Source: Sphingobium sp.
GTDB taxonomy: Bacteria; Pseudomonadota; Alphaproteobacteria; Sphingomonadales; Sphingomonadaceae
Reading direction: 5' to 3'
NCBI GenBank assembly: GCA_020051025.1
Contig: JAGVJS010000325.1
Location: 1 to 22,918 of the forward strand
Length of the DNA: 22,918 nt
Part shown: positions 1 through 7,088 of the stretch, one piece after another
Numbering within the stretch: the stretch's first letter is position 1
Layout of the letters: the number at the start of each line of letters is the position of its first letter
Translations under genes and position numbers: made by a program
The notes under the pieces: model-generated
Seen by the model: only the letters and a program-made list of their open reading frames with translations
Told to the model about the DNA's origin: nothing
Database searches by the model: none

Positions 1-396
1 GGCGAAAGCCACGCCGTCTCGGCCGGTCACACGCCGGGCAAGGGCATCGACCTGCCGTCCCCGTCCAATCCGGCTGCCTATCAGGCCACCTATTTCCAGC
101 TTCAGGCACCCTTCACGTCCAATATGTCGGACACGGACGCCTTCGCCCAGATCAGCATCGCTGTATCAACCTATTATGACTATCGCGTCATTGCCGCGAT
201 CAAGCAGCATGAAATGCCGATCCGCAGCGCGGTGTTGATGATGCTGGCCGAACAGCCGCAGGAAGTGCTCGACACGCCCAAGGGGAAGCAGATGCTCCAG
301 GGCAAGATCAAAGGCATTATCAACGACATATTGAAGCAGAAGACGGGTTATGGCGGGCTCGACAATGTCTATTTCACGAACTTCGTTATTCAGTGA
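1..396 (+). CDS. fliL: Flagellar basal body-associated protein FliL (5' truncated)
   Basis: The reading frame is open from base 1 to the TGA at 394-396, so the window cuts the gene and the N-terminal membrane anchor is missing. About 131 residues remain. They carry the FliL periplasmic domain: a YFQL strand near the start of the fragment, the helix-rich IRSAVLMMLAEQ segment, a long LQGKIKGIINDILKQK helix, and the terminal VYFTNFVIQ that is characteristic of FliL. FliL is a single-pass inner-membrane protein that surrounds the stator near the basal body and supports torque or stator activation. It is followed by fliM, fliN, fliO, fliP, fliQ, fliR and flhB in the usual order, which supports the call. 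An internal ATG at 124 exists but would remove conserved domain sequence, so it is not taken as the start. Confidence 0.9.
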   Translation, partial: GESHAVSAGHTPGKGIDLPSPSNPAAYQATYFQLQAPFTSNMSDTDAFAQISIAVSTYYDYRVIAAIKQHEMPIRSAVLMMLAEQPQEVLDTPKGKQMLQGKIKGIINDILKQKTGYGGLDNVYFTNFVIQ

Positions 397-411
397 GCAA
401 CGGCTCTGAAG

Positions 412-440
412 CGCCCCGTGCTCGCGACGGCCACGGGGCG
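412..440 (+). other. Stable hairpin between fliL and fliM
   Basis: CGCCCCGTG (412-420) and CACGGGGCG (432-440) form a perfect 9-bp GC-rich stem with an 11-base loop, 16 bases after the fliL stop. No run of T follows directly, so it is not a classical terminator. It may protect an mRNA end or attenuate transcription into fliM. A T-rich stretch (about 461-482) follows before the fliM start; no convincing promoter was seen in it. Confidence 0.5.
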
Positions 441-543
441 GGGCCCAAGCCTGTTAACTCCAATTTTACCATTTTCGTTATTAATGGGGCTCGCGCCAAA
501 GGATCGGGATGGCCCCTGATCCGCTATGGGGCAGGGGACCAAG

Positions 544-1428
544 ATGGACGACGTACAAACCTACGCTTTCGGGCGCGGGGATTCTCAGGCGCCGATCATG
601 CTGTCGGGGCTGGACCGGCTGAGCGAAAAGCTCGGCCGGCGCATGCGCGCCCTGATCGAGCCGATCGCCGGCGTGCGCCCGATGGTCGAGGCGCAGGATA
701 CGCGCGTGCTCGACTTCGGTGCCTGGTCTGCCGAAATTCCGGCCTTTTGTAGCCTGTCCATCTATCGCCTGCTCCCTTTGAAGGGGCAGATGCTGCTGCG
801 CATGGACGCGGCGATGATCTCCACCATGGTGGATTGCTTCTATGGCGGCATCGGCAATCGTCCGCTGCCCACACGCGGCGAGTTCACCCCGACCGAAGAC
901 CGGCTGATCGCTCGCCTGTCCGACACCATCGTCACCCGTCTCGTCGAAACCTGGGCCGACATCCTGCCGCTGGAGCAGGGGCTGATGCTGCGTGAAAGCG
1001 CGGTCGGCTATGCCGCCGCTGCGCAGCCCGGCGACCAGATGGTGCTGCAACGTTTCATGGTGTCGATCACCCGCGAGCAGGAATGGCCGATCGACCTGCT
1101 CTTTCCGCTGTCCGCCCTGCGCGGTGTCGAGGCGTTGATGGGCAGCAATCTGCCCGCTGACGAGGAACATCGCGATCCCGTCTGGCAGACCCGGATCGCC
1201 CGGCGGATGCGCGACATCCGCTTGCCCGCCCGCACCGTACTGGCGCGTCCCAATCTTTCGCTGGCCGAGCTGATGCAGCTCAAGGTCGGCGACGTCATCC
1301 CCGTGACCATCGGCCGATCGCTGCCGCTGATCGTCGGAAACCGCATCGTTGCACACGGCACGATCGGCGAACAGGAAGGCCGCGCCGCCTTCCAGATTGA
1401 AAAGCTTGCACAGGAACCCGATCAATGA
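544..1428 (+). CDS. fliM: Flagellar motor switch protein FliM, lacking the N-terminal CheY-binding peptide
   Basis: FliM is a C-ring protein that links the rotor to CheY-P signalling. The middle domain is recognisable (DCFYGGIGNRP, matching the family GGxG loop; GEFTPTEDRLIARL), followed by a C-terminal SpoA-like domain (LSLAELMQLKVGDVIPV). I chose ATG 544 because AGGGGA (533-538) lies 5 bases upstream; ATG 526 in the same frame is possible and adds six residues. An in-frame TGA at 517-519 rules out a longer start. At about 294-300 residues it is shorter than the usual roughly 320-335, and the deficit is at the N-terminus: there is no EIDALL-type motif, which in characterised FliM proteins binds CheY-P. 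Its stop overlaps the fliN start (ATGA, 1425-1428), implying translational coupling. Confidence 0.92.
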   Translation: MDDVQTYAFGRGDSQAPIMLSGLDRLSEKLGRRMRALIEPIAGVRPMVEAQDTRVLDFGAWSAEIPAFCSLSIYRLLPLKGQMLLRMDAAMISTMVDCFYGGIGNRPLPTRGEFTPTEDRLIARLSDTIVTRLVETWADILPLEQGLMLRESAVGYAAAAQPGDQMVLQRFMVSITREQEWPIDLLFPLSALRGVEALMGSNLPADEEHRDPVWQTRIARRMRDIRLPARTVLARPNLSLAELMQLKVGDVIPVTIGRSLPLIVGNRIVAHGTIGEQEGRAAFQIEKLAQEPDQ

Positions 1429-1760
1429 GCGACATGAGCGAAGCCCCCCGCATAGAGCGTGGCGAAGATCCGCTGAGCCGCATGACCAATAACCGCCAGT
1501 TCAAGCTGCTGGCTGACATCCCGGTCCGCATGTCGGTGGAGGTCGGCTCGACCTCGCTGCGCCTCGCCGAAGTGATGGACCTTGCCGAAGGCAGTATTGT
1601 CGAACTGGACCGCCAGGCCGACGATCTGCTCGACATCATGGTCAATGGCGCGCTGATCGCAAAGGGCGAAGTCGTGACGGTCAACGGCCGCTATGGCATC
1701 CGCATCGTGGATATCGCCGCGACCGAAAATCGCCTCGCCGGCATCGAACGACGCGGCTGA
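1425..1760 (+). CDS. fliN: Flagellar motor switch protein FliN
   Basis: The product is 111 residues, mostly one SpoA (surface presentation of antigens) domain from about residue 27: LLADIPVRMSVEVGSTSLRL, then VMDLAEGSIVELDRQADDLLDIMVNG, then IAKGEVVTVNGRYGIRIVDI. This strand-turn-strand pattern with the terminal GxxGxRI element is typical of FliN. FliN forms the lower C-ring with FliM and also receives export substrates through FliH. The short N-terminal tail (about 25 residues, charged) makes it smaller than the E. coli protein, as in many alphaproteobacteria. The start overlaps the fliM stop by four bases, so expression is coupled to fliM. An 88-base gap follows before fliO. Confidence 0.93.
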   Translation: MSDMSEAPRIERGEDPLSRMTNNRQFKLLADIPVRMSVEVGSTSLRLAEVMDLAEGSIVELDRQADDLLDIMVNGALIAKGEVVTVNGRYGIRIVDIAATENRLAGIERRG

Positions 1761-1848
1761 CCGATAATCGACTGATTTTAAGCTTGCCTTCCGCCGCGAA
1801 ACTGCGGATCGCAGGCGTGGTTAACCATGACTGCGGGCAGGCCATTTC

Positions 1849-2112
1849 ATGTTCTGGTATTTCGTCAAACTGTTGATCCTGCTGCCGCTGGTGGGCGGCA
1901 TGGCCTTTGGCGCCCTGTGGCTGTGGCGCAAATATCAACCCGGCATGATCGCGGGGCAGGGCGACCGTTCGCTGAAGCTGCTCGAAGCTCTGCCCATGGG
2001 CGCTTTCGGCAAGCTTGCCGTAGTGGAATTCGAAGGCAAGAAAATCCTGCTGTCCGTCACCCGCAGCCGGATAGAGAAGATCGCGGAAGGCGATCATGCC
2101 CGCCTGCGCTGA
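1849..2112 (+). CDS. fliO: Flagellar biosynthetic protein FliO (short form)
   Basis: The product is 87 residues, with one N-terminal membrane helix ([22 protein letters not shown], about residues 5-26, shown here only as its hydrophobic span) and a small cytoplasmic domain. The domain has the FliO pattern [12 protein letters not shown] followed by [20 protein letters not shown]. FliO helps assemble the FliP ring of the flagellar type III export gate and is not part of the mature gate. It is a compact version of the family. Its last 17 bases overlap the start of fliP in another frame, and position between fliN and fliP is canonical. An ATG at 1827 in another frame opens only an unrelated shadow reading. 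Confidence 0.88.
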   Translation: MFWYFVKLLILLPLVGGMAFGALWLWRKYQPGMIAGQGDRSLKLLEALPMGAFGKLAVVEFEGKKILLSVTRSRIEKIAEGDHARLR

Positions 2113-2926
2113 CCCCGGCCTTGCTGCAAGGGCAGGGCGCCATCGCCTGATTGTCGCGGCCATTGCGATCATGGTCCTGACTGCCCTGTTCTTTACCGTA
2201 CCGGCCTTCGCGCAGGCCGCACCCGCTGCCACACCGCCGGCGGACAATGGCGGTGCGTTGAGCCGCGCCATGGGCCAGATTTCCGGCGACGGCCGCTCGC
2301 TCTCGCTCAGCCTCCAGATCCTTGTCCTGATGAGCCTGCTGACGGTGCTGCCGTCGCTCGTGCTCATGATGACCAGCTTCACCCGTATCATCATCGTTCT
2401 GTCGCTGCTGCGTCAGGCGCTTGGCCTGCAACAGACGCCACCCAATCAGGTGCTGGTCGGCCTCACCCTGTTCCTTTCGCTGTTCGTGATGCGCCCCGCG
2501 ATCGACGCCATCAACGCCCAGGCTTTCGATCCCTATGGCAAGGGGCAGATCAGCATCGAGGAAGCGGTCGGCCGCTCGGGCAAGGTGCTGCACGGCTTCA
2601 TGGCCAAGCAGACCCGTGAAAGCGACCTCAAGCTGTTCCAGAATCTGGCCAAGGCGCCGGCCTTCAACACACCGGAGGACATCCCCTTCACGATCCTGCT
2701 GCCGGCCTTCGTCACCAGCGAACTGAAGACCGCGTTCCAGATCGGCTTCATGATTTTCCTGCCCTTCCTCATCATCGACCTTGTCGTCGCGTCCACGCTG
2801 ATGGCGCTGGGCATGATGATGCTGTCGCCAACCATCATATCCATGCCGTTCAAGCTGCTGCTGTTCGTGCTGGTCGATGGCTGGGCGTTGACCATGGGGT
2901 CGCTTGCGGGGTCATTCGCGACATGA
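2096..2926 (+). CDS. fliP: Flagellar type III export gate protein FliP
   Basis: The product is 276 residues. An N-terminal signal-like helix ends near residue 40 (VPAFAQA), as expected because FliP is made with a cleavable signal peptide. Then come family hallmarks: [20 protein letters not shown] (about residues 90-109), [19 protein letters not shown], the periplasmic loop, and [20 protein letters not shown] leading into the last membrane helices. FliP forms a pentamer that, with FliQ and FliR, makes the export channel. ATG 2096 has an upstream GGAAGG (about 2085-2090) and overlaps fliO by 17 bases. After the gene there is a 106-base gap filled by a palindromic repeat before fliQ, an interruption in an otherwise tight operon. 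Confidence 0.95.
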   Translation: MPACADPGLAARAGRHRLIVAAIAIMVLTALFFTVPAFAQAAPAATPPADNGGALSRAMGQISGDGRSLSLSLQILVLMSLLTVLPSLVLMMTSFTRIIIVLSLLRQALGLQQTPPNQVLVGLTLFLSLFVMRPAIDAINAQAFDPYGKGQISIEEAVGRSGKVLHGFMAKQTRESDLKLFQNLAKAPAFNTPEDIPFTILLPAFVTSELKTAFQIGFMIFLPFLIIDLVVASTLMALGMMMLSPTIISMPFKLLLFVLVDGWALTMGSLAGSFAT

Positions 2927-2946
2927 CCCTGTTTGCTTCACACCTT

Positions 2947-3013
2947 CCGTTCGTTTCGAGCGAAGTCGAGAAACGGTCGCGCGACTGTTTCGCTGCACGC
3001 TCTAAACGAACGG
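2947..3013. repeat. REP-like palindromic repeat pair between fliP and fliQ
   Basis: CCGTTCGTTT (2947-2956) and AAACGAACGG (3004-3013) are perfect inverted repeats. The left unit contains its own hairpin: CGTTTC (2952-2957), loop GAGCGAAGTCGA (2958-2969), GAAACG (2970-2975). The right unit is a degenerate inverted copy. The same flank (CCGTTCG) and the same 12-base loop recur at 10261 with a different stem. This arrangement of two inverted units resembles the BIME form of REP elements. The putative fliQ ribosome binding site (GGAGCGAGG, 3012-3020) lies at its right edge. Confidence 0.75.
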
Positions 3014-3032
3014 AGCGAGGCGTTTAAACGGG

Positions 3033-3305
3033 ATGGAAAACGCCGATTTCTTCATGGGATTGGCCCAGCAGGCGCTGTGGATCACGGCGCTTGCCGCCGC
3101 GCCCGTGCTGATCCCGGCGCTGATCGCCGGCGTCATCATCGGCATGGTGCAGGCCGCGACGTCCATCAACGAACAGACGCTCAGCTTCATTCCCAAGATC
3201 ATCGTCGTGGGCGGCATGCTGGCGCTGTTCGGCGGCTCGATCATGGTGCTGATCGCCGACTTCACCCGCGAAATCTTCGAACGTATCCCGGACCTTCTGC
3301 AATGA
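3033..3305 (+). CDS. fliQ: Flagellar type III export gate protein FliQ
   Basis: The product is 90 residues, the normal size for FliQ, with two membrane helices: about residues 14-40 (ITALAAAPVLIPALIAGVII) and about 52-77 (IPKIIVVGGMLALFGGSIMV). The conserved GMVQAATSINEQTLSFIPKI segment between them is the FliQ signature. Four copies pack around the FliP-FliR core to close the export gate. ATG 3033 is preceded by a GGAGCGAGG element about 12 bases upstream and by the 10-base palindrome CGTTTAAACG (3021-3030), so ribosome access could be affected by the repeat upstream. fliR begins 28 bases after its stop. Confidence 0.95.
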   Translation: MENADFFMGLAQQALWITALAAAPVLIPALIAGVIIGMVQAATSINEQTLSFIPKIIVVGGMLALFGGSIMVLIADFTREIFERIPDLLQ

Positions 3306-3333
3306 CGCGGCCGCTCGCCAGGGCGACCGGGCA

Positions 3334-4116
3334 ATGATCGCGCCGGGCTTCACCGGCGTCGAAACGCAGCTGTGGATCTGGCTGATCGCGATGATCCGGC
3401 CGGGCGCCGCCTTCATCGCCGCACCGGTCTTCGGTGCGCCCGCCGTGCCGCTCCAATTGCGTCTGATCCTCAGCCTCGCGCTCGGCCTTGCCGCGCTCAA
3501 CAGTGTCACCATCACTCTGCCGCATGACGGTGTCGCCAGTTTCGAAGGCGTGATGATGGTCGCGGGCGAAGTGCTGGCCGGCCTCGCCCTCGGCTTTGCA
3601 GTCCAGATCGGCTATGCCGCCGCCTTCGTCGCCGGGGAAACGATCGGCAACGCGATGGGCCTCAACTTCGCGGCAATGGTCGATCCGTCGTCTGGTCAGT
3701 CGACGCAGGTGCTCGGCACCTTCCTCTCTGTCCTCGCCACCTTCCTCCTGCTCGGTATGGACGGCCATCTGCTGCTCGCCAGCTTCGTTGTGCAAAGCTA
3801 TCAGGCGATCCCGCCGGGCGGCGGGATATTGCCCAATGACACCGTTTGGCGGCTCGTTACTTTCGGCGGATCTCTGTTGGGCGCCGGCGTCACCGTGGCG
3901 CTACCCGTAGGTTTTGCTCTGGTGCTGGTGCAGATCATCATGGGCATGCTGGCGCGGGCGGCGCCCTCGCTCAACCTGTTCGCAGTCGGCATGCCGGTGG
4001 CGATGATGGCGGGCATCGTTCTCCTTGCCATCGCCGCGCCGATCATGGCGGAAGGCATCACCGCATCGCTCAAGGCGGGCCTGGAAGAGGCCCAGTCGAT
4101 CGCGGAAGGGCGGTAA
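3334..4116 (+). CDS. fliR: Flagellar type III export gate protein FliR
   Basis: The product is 260 residues and strongly hydrophobic, with about six membrane helices. Recognisable FliR elements are RPGAAFIAAPVFGAPAVPLQ near the N-terminus, VAGEVLAGLALGFAVQIGYA, the conserved GNAMGLNFAAMVDPSSGQ stretch, and the later segment ARAAPSLNLFAVGMPV, which is the best family marker. FliR joins five FliP subunits in the helical gate and contacts FlhB. The gene sits between fliQ and flhB, with only three bases separating its stop from the flhB start, so the two are almost certainly cotranscribed and possibly translationally linked. Confidence 0.94.
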   Translation: MIAPGFTGVETQLWIWLIAMIRPGAAFIAAPVFGAPAVPLQLRLILSLALGLAALNSVTITLPHDGVASFEGVMMVAGEVLAGLALGFAVQIGYAAAFVAGETIGNAMGLNFAAMVDPSSGQSTQVLGTFLSVLATFLLLGMDGHLLLASFVVQSYQAIPPGGGILPNDTVWRLVTFGGSLLGAGVTVALPVGFALVLVQIIMGMLARAAPSLNLFAVGMPVAMMAGIVLLAIAAPIMAEGITASLKAGLEEAQSIAEGR

Positions 4117-4119
4117 GCC

Positions 4120-5256
4120 ATGGCGGACAGTCCAGGCGGCGGTGAAAAGACCGAAAAACCGACGCAGAAGAAATTGAATGATGCCGCCAAGAAGGGTGAT
4201 ATCCTCCAGTCGCGTGAGTTGGGTACGGCATTGGTGGTAATGGCCGGCATCGCCTGGCTGGCGATCACCGGTCCTTCGCTGATCGACGCGCTTTCGGACA
4301 TGCTGGCCGACGCGCTGCGCTTCCGGCGGGAGGATATTGTCGACTTCTCGCCCGCTGCTCGCGGCGCGGCGCTGCTCGGTGCCATCGCCCTGCCAGCGGC
4401 CGGGGTGATGCTGGCGACTTTCATCGCCGCGATTGCTGCGCCGGCACTGCTCGGTTCGCTGGGCTTCCGCCCCGGCGCCTTTGCGCCCAAGGCGTCGAAG
4501 ATGAACCCTGCGGCCGGCATCAAGAAGATTTTCGGAATGCAGGGGCTGATAGAGTTGCTGAAGTCGATCGCCAAGGTCGGGCTGCTTGGCAGCATCGGCG
4601 TCTGGCTGATCTGGGATCGGCTGGCTGAGATTACCGCACTCGGCAAGATGGGTGTGGCGCCGGCAATGGCGGATCTCGGCAACATCTTCATCCTTACCTG
4701 CCTGGTGATGGCTGGCGGGCTGTTCCTGATCGCGGGTATCGACGTGCCGGCGCAGATCATGCAGCGTGCCAAGCGGCTGGGCATGAGCAAGCAGGAAATC
4801 AAGGACGAGCATAAGGAGAGCGAAGGTTCGCCCGAATTGAAGGGGCAGATCCGTCGTCGCCAGTTCGAGGTGTTGAGCGGTTCTACCCGTCAGGCGGTAG
4901 CCGAAGCCAGCGTCATCATCACCAATCCCACCCACTTCGCTGTCGCCCTGCGCTACAAGCCCGGCGTCGATGCCGCGCCGGTCGTGGTCGCACGCGGTTG
5001 CGATGCGATCGCTGCGTCGATCCGCGAACTGGCGGACGACAATGGCGTTGCCGTTCTCCAATATCCGGATCTCGCCCGCGCGATCTACTTCACCTCGCGG
5101 GCAGGGCAGATCGTCAATGAAGGGCTGTTCATGGCGGTGGCGACTGTGCTGGCGTTCGTCTTTCGGGTCGAAAACAAGATGGCGACCGAAATGGACCGCC
5201 CCTTCATCACTGTCCCCGAAGATATGCGCTTTGACGCGAACGGGCAGAAGCAATAG
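4120..5256 (+). CDS. flhB: Flagellar export switch protein FlhB
   Basis: The product is 378 residues, close to the 380 of enteric FlhB. The N-terminus GGEKTEKPTQKKLNDAAKKG is the classic FlhB opening. Four membrane helices follow in the first 210 residues, then a cytoplasmic domain with KQEIKDEHKESEGSPELKG and the autocleavage motif NPTH at residues 269-272 (codons 4924-4935). FlhB cleaves itself at N/P to switch export from rod/hook to filament substrates. The C-terminal tail after residue 350 (PFITVPEDMRF onward) is variable. The gene closes the export-gate run and is followed after four bases by a glycosyltransferase gene. Confidence 0.96.
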   Translation: MADSPGGGEKTEKPTQKKLNDAAKKGDILQSRELGTALVVMAGIAWLAITGPSLIDALSDMLADALRFRREDIVDFSPAARGAALLGAIALPAAGVMLATFIAAIAAPALLGSLGFRPGAFAPKASKMNPAAGIKKIFGMQGLIELLKSIAKVGLLGSIGVWLIWDRLAEITALGKMGVAPAMADLGNIFILTCLVMAGGLFLIAGIDVPAQIMQRAKRLGMSKQEIKDEHKESEGSPELKGQIRRRQFEVLSGSTRQAVAEASVIITNPTHFAVALRYKPGVDAAPVVVARGCDAIAASIRELADDNGVAVLQYPDLARAIYFTSRAGQIVNEGLFMAVATVLAFVFRVENKMATEMDRPFITVPEDMRFDANGQKQ

Positions 5257-5260
5257 GGCT

Positions 5261-6409
5261 ATGGCCGATCGGCTGCGTATCCTGTGGGTCGGGGCGGGAC
5301 TGCTGTTGCTGGTCTTTGTGCCGGCCTACTTGTTCACCCTGACGCCCGGCTACGGTATTCTACGCGACGGCACGTCGCTGGTGGTCGGGCGAGATTTCCT
5401 CAATATCTGGATGTATGGTCGGGCGGCGTGGGAAATCGGCCCAGAACGTTACTACGACATGGACACCTATCTCGCGGCTTTGGGGCCGATCGTAGGCGGC
5501 GGCTATCCGGGACAACTCTGGTCCTATCCGCCGGTTGCGATGCTGGTGGCAGCGCCCTTCGGCCTGATGCCTTATCTGCCGGCGCTGGTGCTGTGGACCT
5601 TGTGTGGAACTGTCTGCTTCGCTGTCTCATTGCGGCTGTGGTTGCGCGATTATCGCGTCGTCGCCCTGCTGCTGGCCTCACCCGCTGCGCTGCTCGGCAT
5701 CATGTCTGGCCAGTTCGCCCTGTTCGCCGCCGCCATCATTCTGGCGGTGCTGCGCTGGCGTGAGGAACGACCCTGGCTGGCCGGCGCGTTGGTCGGCCTG
5801 CTGCTGGTGAAGCCGCAACTGGCTCTCCTCTTCCCCATCCTGTTCATCGCGACCGGCAGTTGGCGCGCTTTTGTCGCTGCCGGCCTGTCCAGTCTGGCGC
5901 TGGTCGCGCTGGTCGCCTTGCTCTGGGGCGTCGATATCTGGCAAATCTACGTCCAGACCGGCATCGCCAACCAGTCGCTGGTGCTGAGCGATCCCGATCA
6001 TCTGGCCGGCCCATTCATGGCGACCCTGTTCATGAACCTCCGCGTCGTCGGTGTCGCCGTGCCGCTGGCGAGCGCTATGCAGATGGCGCTCGCCATCCTT
6101 GCCGCGGCGCTTGTCTGGCTGCATTTCCGTCATCGGCCTGCCGCGACGGACCTGTCGGCGAATCTGATTTTCCTTGCCTGCGCGGTGTCGGCCACGCCCT
6201 ATATGCTGTCTTACGATACGCTGTCCTTTGCAGCGATGGCGGTGCTGGTGCTCGCTGGCGGACAAGGGCGGATCGCACCTCTATCGGTTTATTTTCTTCC
6301 TCTTCTTCAACTGGTTGCGGGGATGGTGGGTCTGCCGGGCCCTGGCCTGATTCCGATTGCCATTGCCCTGCATTCAGGCGCGTCGAAAAAAAATTGCGTC
6401 ATCCACTAA
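5261..6409 (+). CDS. GT87-type (DUF2029) polytopic membrane glycosyltransferase
   Basis: The product is 382 residues with about nine to eleven membrane helices. Family marks are GRDFLNIW (residues 43-50, with Asp45 in the first extracytoplasmic loop, the place of the essential acidic residue), SYPP (88-91), MSGQFAL (148-154) and LLVKPQLALL (181-190). GT87 enzymes use polyprenyl-phosphate-linked sugars as donors and act on the outer face of the inner membrane; the sugar and acceptor here cannot be read from sequence. I chose ATG 5261, four bases after the flhB stop; an in-frame opening extends upstream to 4970 but only as a shadow of flhB. Its stop codon (6407-6409) overlaps the -35 element of the next gene. 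Whether it serves the flagellum or the envelope is unknown. Confidence 0.75.
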   Translation: MADRLRILWVGAGLLLLVFVPAYLFTLTPGYGILRDGTSLVVGRDFLNIWMYGRAAWEIGPERYYDMDTYLAALGPIVGGGYPGQLWSYPPVAMLVAAPFGLMPYLPALVLWTLCGTVCFAVSLRLWLRDYRVVALLLASPAALLGIMSGQFALFAAAIILAVLRWREERPWLAGALVGLLLVKPQLALLFPILFIATGSWRAFVAAGLSSLALVALVALLWGVDIWQIYVQTGIANQSLVLSDPDHLAGPFMATLFMNLRVVGVAVPLASAMQMALAILAAALVWLHFRHRPAATDLSANLIFLACAVSATPYMLSYDTLSFAAMAVLVLAGGQGRIAPLSVYFLPLLQLVAGMVGLPGPGLIPIAIALHSGASKKNCVIH

Positions 6410-6433
6410 AGTTTAACCGCAACCGGCCGTAAT
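6407..6433 (+). promoter_or_regulatory. Sigma-28 (FliA) class promoter upstream of the 155-aa protein gene
   Basis: TAAAGTTT (6407-6414), an 11-base spacer (6415-6425) and GCCGTAAT (6426-6433) match the enteric FliA consensus TAAAGTTT-N11-GCCGATAA: the -35 is exact and the spacing is exact. Transcription would start near 6440, about 27 bases before the ATG at 6467. The -35 overlaps the stop codon of the preceding gene. Confidence 0.8.
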
Positions 6434-6466
6434 GGCTTTTGTGGGGATGCATTCTGGTGGTGCGTC

Positions 6467-6934
6467 ATGAACGACTTTGTAACTAGGACCGAACTGCCGC
6501 CGGTGGACCGGTCGGTGTCGCGTGCGCCTTCGCCTGTCCAGACGATACAGTCTGTGGCAGCCAGTCGTTCTGCCCAGGCGCCAGCGCGAGAGGGCGTCGG
6601 TACGGAGCAGCCTGCTGCGCCGCAGGTCGATACCGCCACAATCGATGACGATCTGGCGAGCGTCGCCGAATATGCCAAGGTTCATGCCCGCATTGCCGAC
6701 ATTCTCGCCGATCTTCAGCCCGGCGTCGGCAGTGTGGACGATGCTGCCGGCGCGATTCAGGCGATGATCCCGCGTCCCATGGTGCTGGTCCCCCTGCCGC
6801 CTGCCAGCAAGGAGGCGGTCGAGCAAGCCGCCGTGCTGGCCAAGCGTATCGTCGAGCGGGCGTCCTATTCCCATGCCGCCCATGCCCAGATTTCGCGCGG
6901 CACTGTCGAGCAGGTGGCTTCCTCCACCAACTGA
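6467..6934 (+). CDS. Unrecognised late flagellar protein (155 aa, sigma-28 controlled)
   Basis: I do not recognise a family. Residues 1-55 are low in hydrophobics and rich in Pro, Ala, Ser and Gln, probably disordered. Residues 58-83 (DDDLASVAEYAKVHARIADI) form a likely amphipathic helix; 91-100 another; then a proline-rich hydrophobic linker IPRPMVLVPLPP (101-112); then a helix SKEAVEQAAVLAKRIVERA (114-132). There is no signal peptide, membrane helix or cysteine. It lies between the export-gate genes and fliD, has its own sigma-28 promoter (6407-6433) and its own terminator (6956-6989), so it is probably a single-gene late (filament-stage) transcript. It does not show the FlgM anti-sigma helix, the FlaG pattern or a clear FliT pattern. 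A filament-stage chaperone, regulator or secreted accessory protein are all possible. Confidence 0.8.
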   Translation: MNDFVTRTELPPVDRSVSRAPSPVQTIQSVAASRSAQAPAREGVGTEQPAAPQVDTATIDDDLASVAEYAKVHARIADILADLQPGVGSVDDAAGAIQAMIPRPMVLVPLPPASKEAVEQAAVLAKRIVERASYSHAAHAQISRGTVEQVASSTN

Positions 6935-6955
6935 CTTCCGTCGCATCTTCGGGTA

Positions 6956-6989
6956 GGCATGATCCGTTTGATGGGGATCGTGCCTTTTT
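6956..6989 (+). terminator. Rho-independent terminator after the 155-aa protein gene
   Basis: GGCATGATCC (6956-6965) pairs with GGATCGTGCC (6975-6984) over 10 bp with one G-U pair, followed at once by five T (6985-6989). It starts 22 bases after the stop codon and separates this gene from fliD. Confidence 0.85.
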
Positions 6990-7040
6990 CCGTTTTCCGG
7001 CGTGTCGGATCCGTCGAAATTCTCTCACGAAAATCTTTCC

Positions 7041-7067
7041 TAAAGGTCTGGTCGCTACTGCCGTTCT
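7041..7067 (+). promoter_or_regulatory. Sigma-28 (FliA) class promoter of fliD-fliS
   Basis: TAAAGGTC (7041-7048), an 11-base spacer and GCCGTTCT (7060-7067) fit the FliA pattern with exact spacing. Transcription would begin near 7075. The ribosome binding site AAAGGAAAG (7077-7085) and ATG 7089 follow immediately, giving a very short leader. Confidence 0.7.
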
Positions 7068-7088
7068 ATCCCCCTGAAAGGAAAGCGC

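Noticed and set aside
454..484. TTAACT...TATTAA as a fliM promoter
   Set aside because: Spacing of 19 bases and weak -35; no support beyond AT richness.
393..752. GTG-started 119-codon frame between fliL and fliM
   Set aside because: Most of it lies within fliM in another frame; the translation is Arg/Ala/Gly-rich with no domain. It was checked as a possible source of a missing FliM N-terminus and contains no EIDALL-like motif.
3901..5253. 450-codon open frame on the - strand opposite fliR and flhB
   Set aside because: It mirrors the codon pattern of well-supported flagellar genes in GC-rich DNA, its translation is His/Arg/Asp-rich low-complexity sequence without any domain, and it has no ribosome binding site of note.
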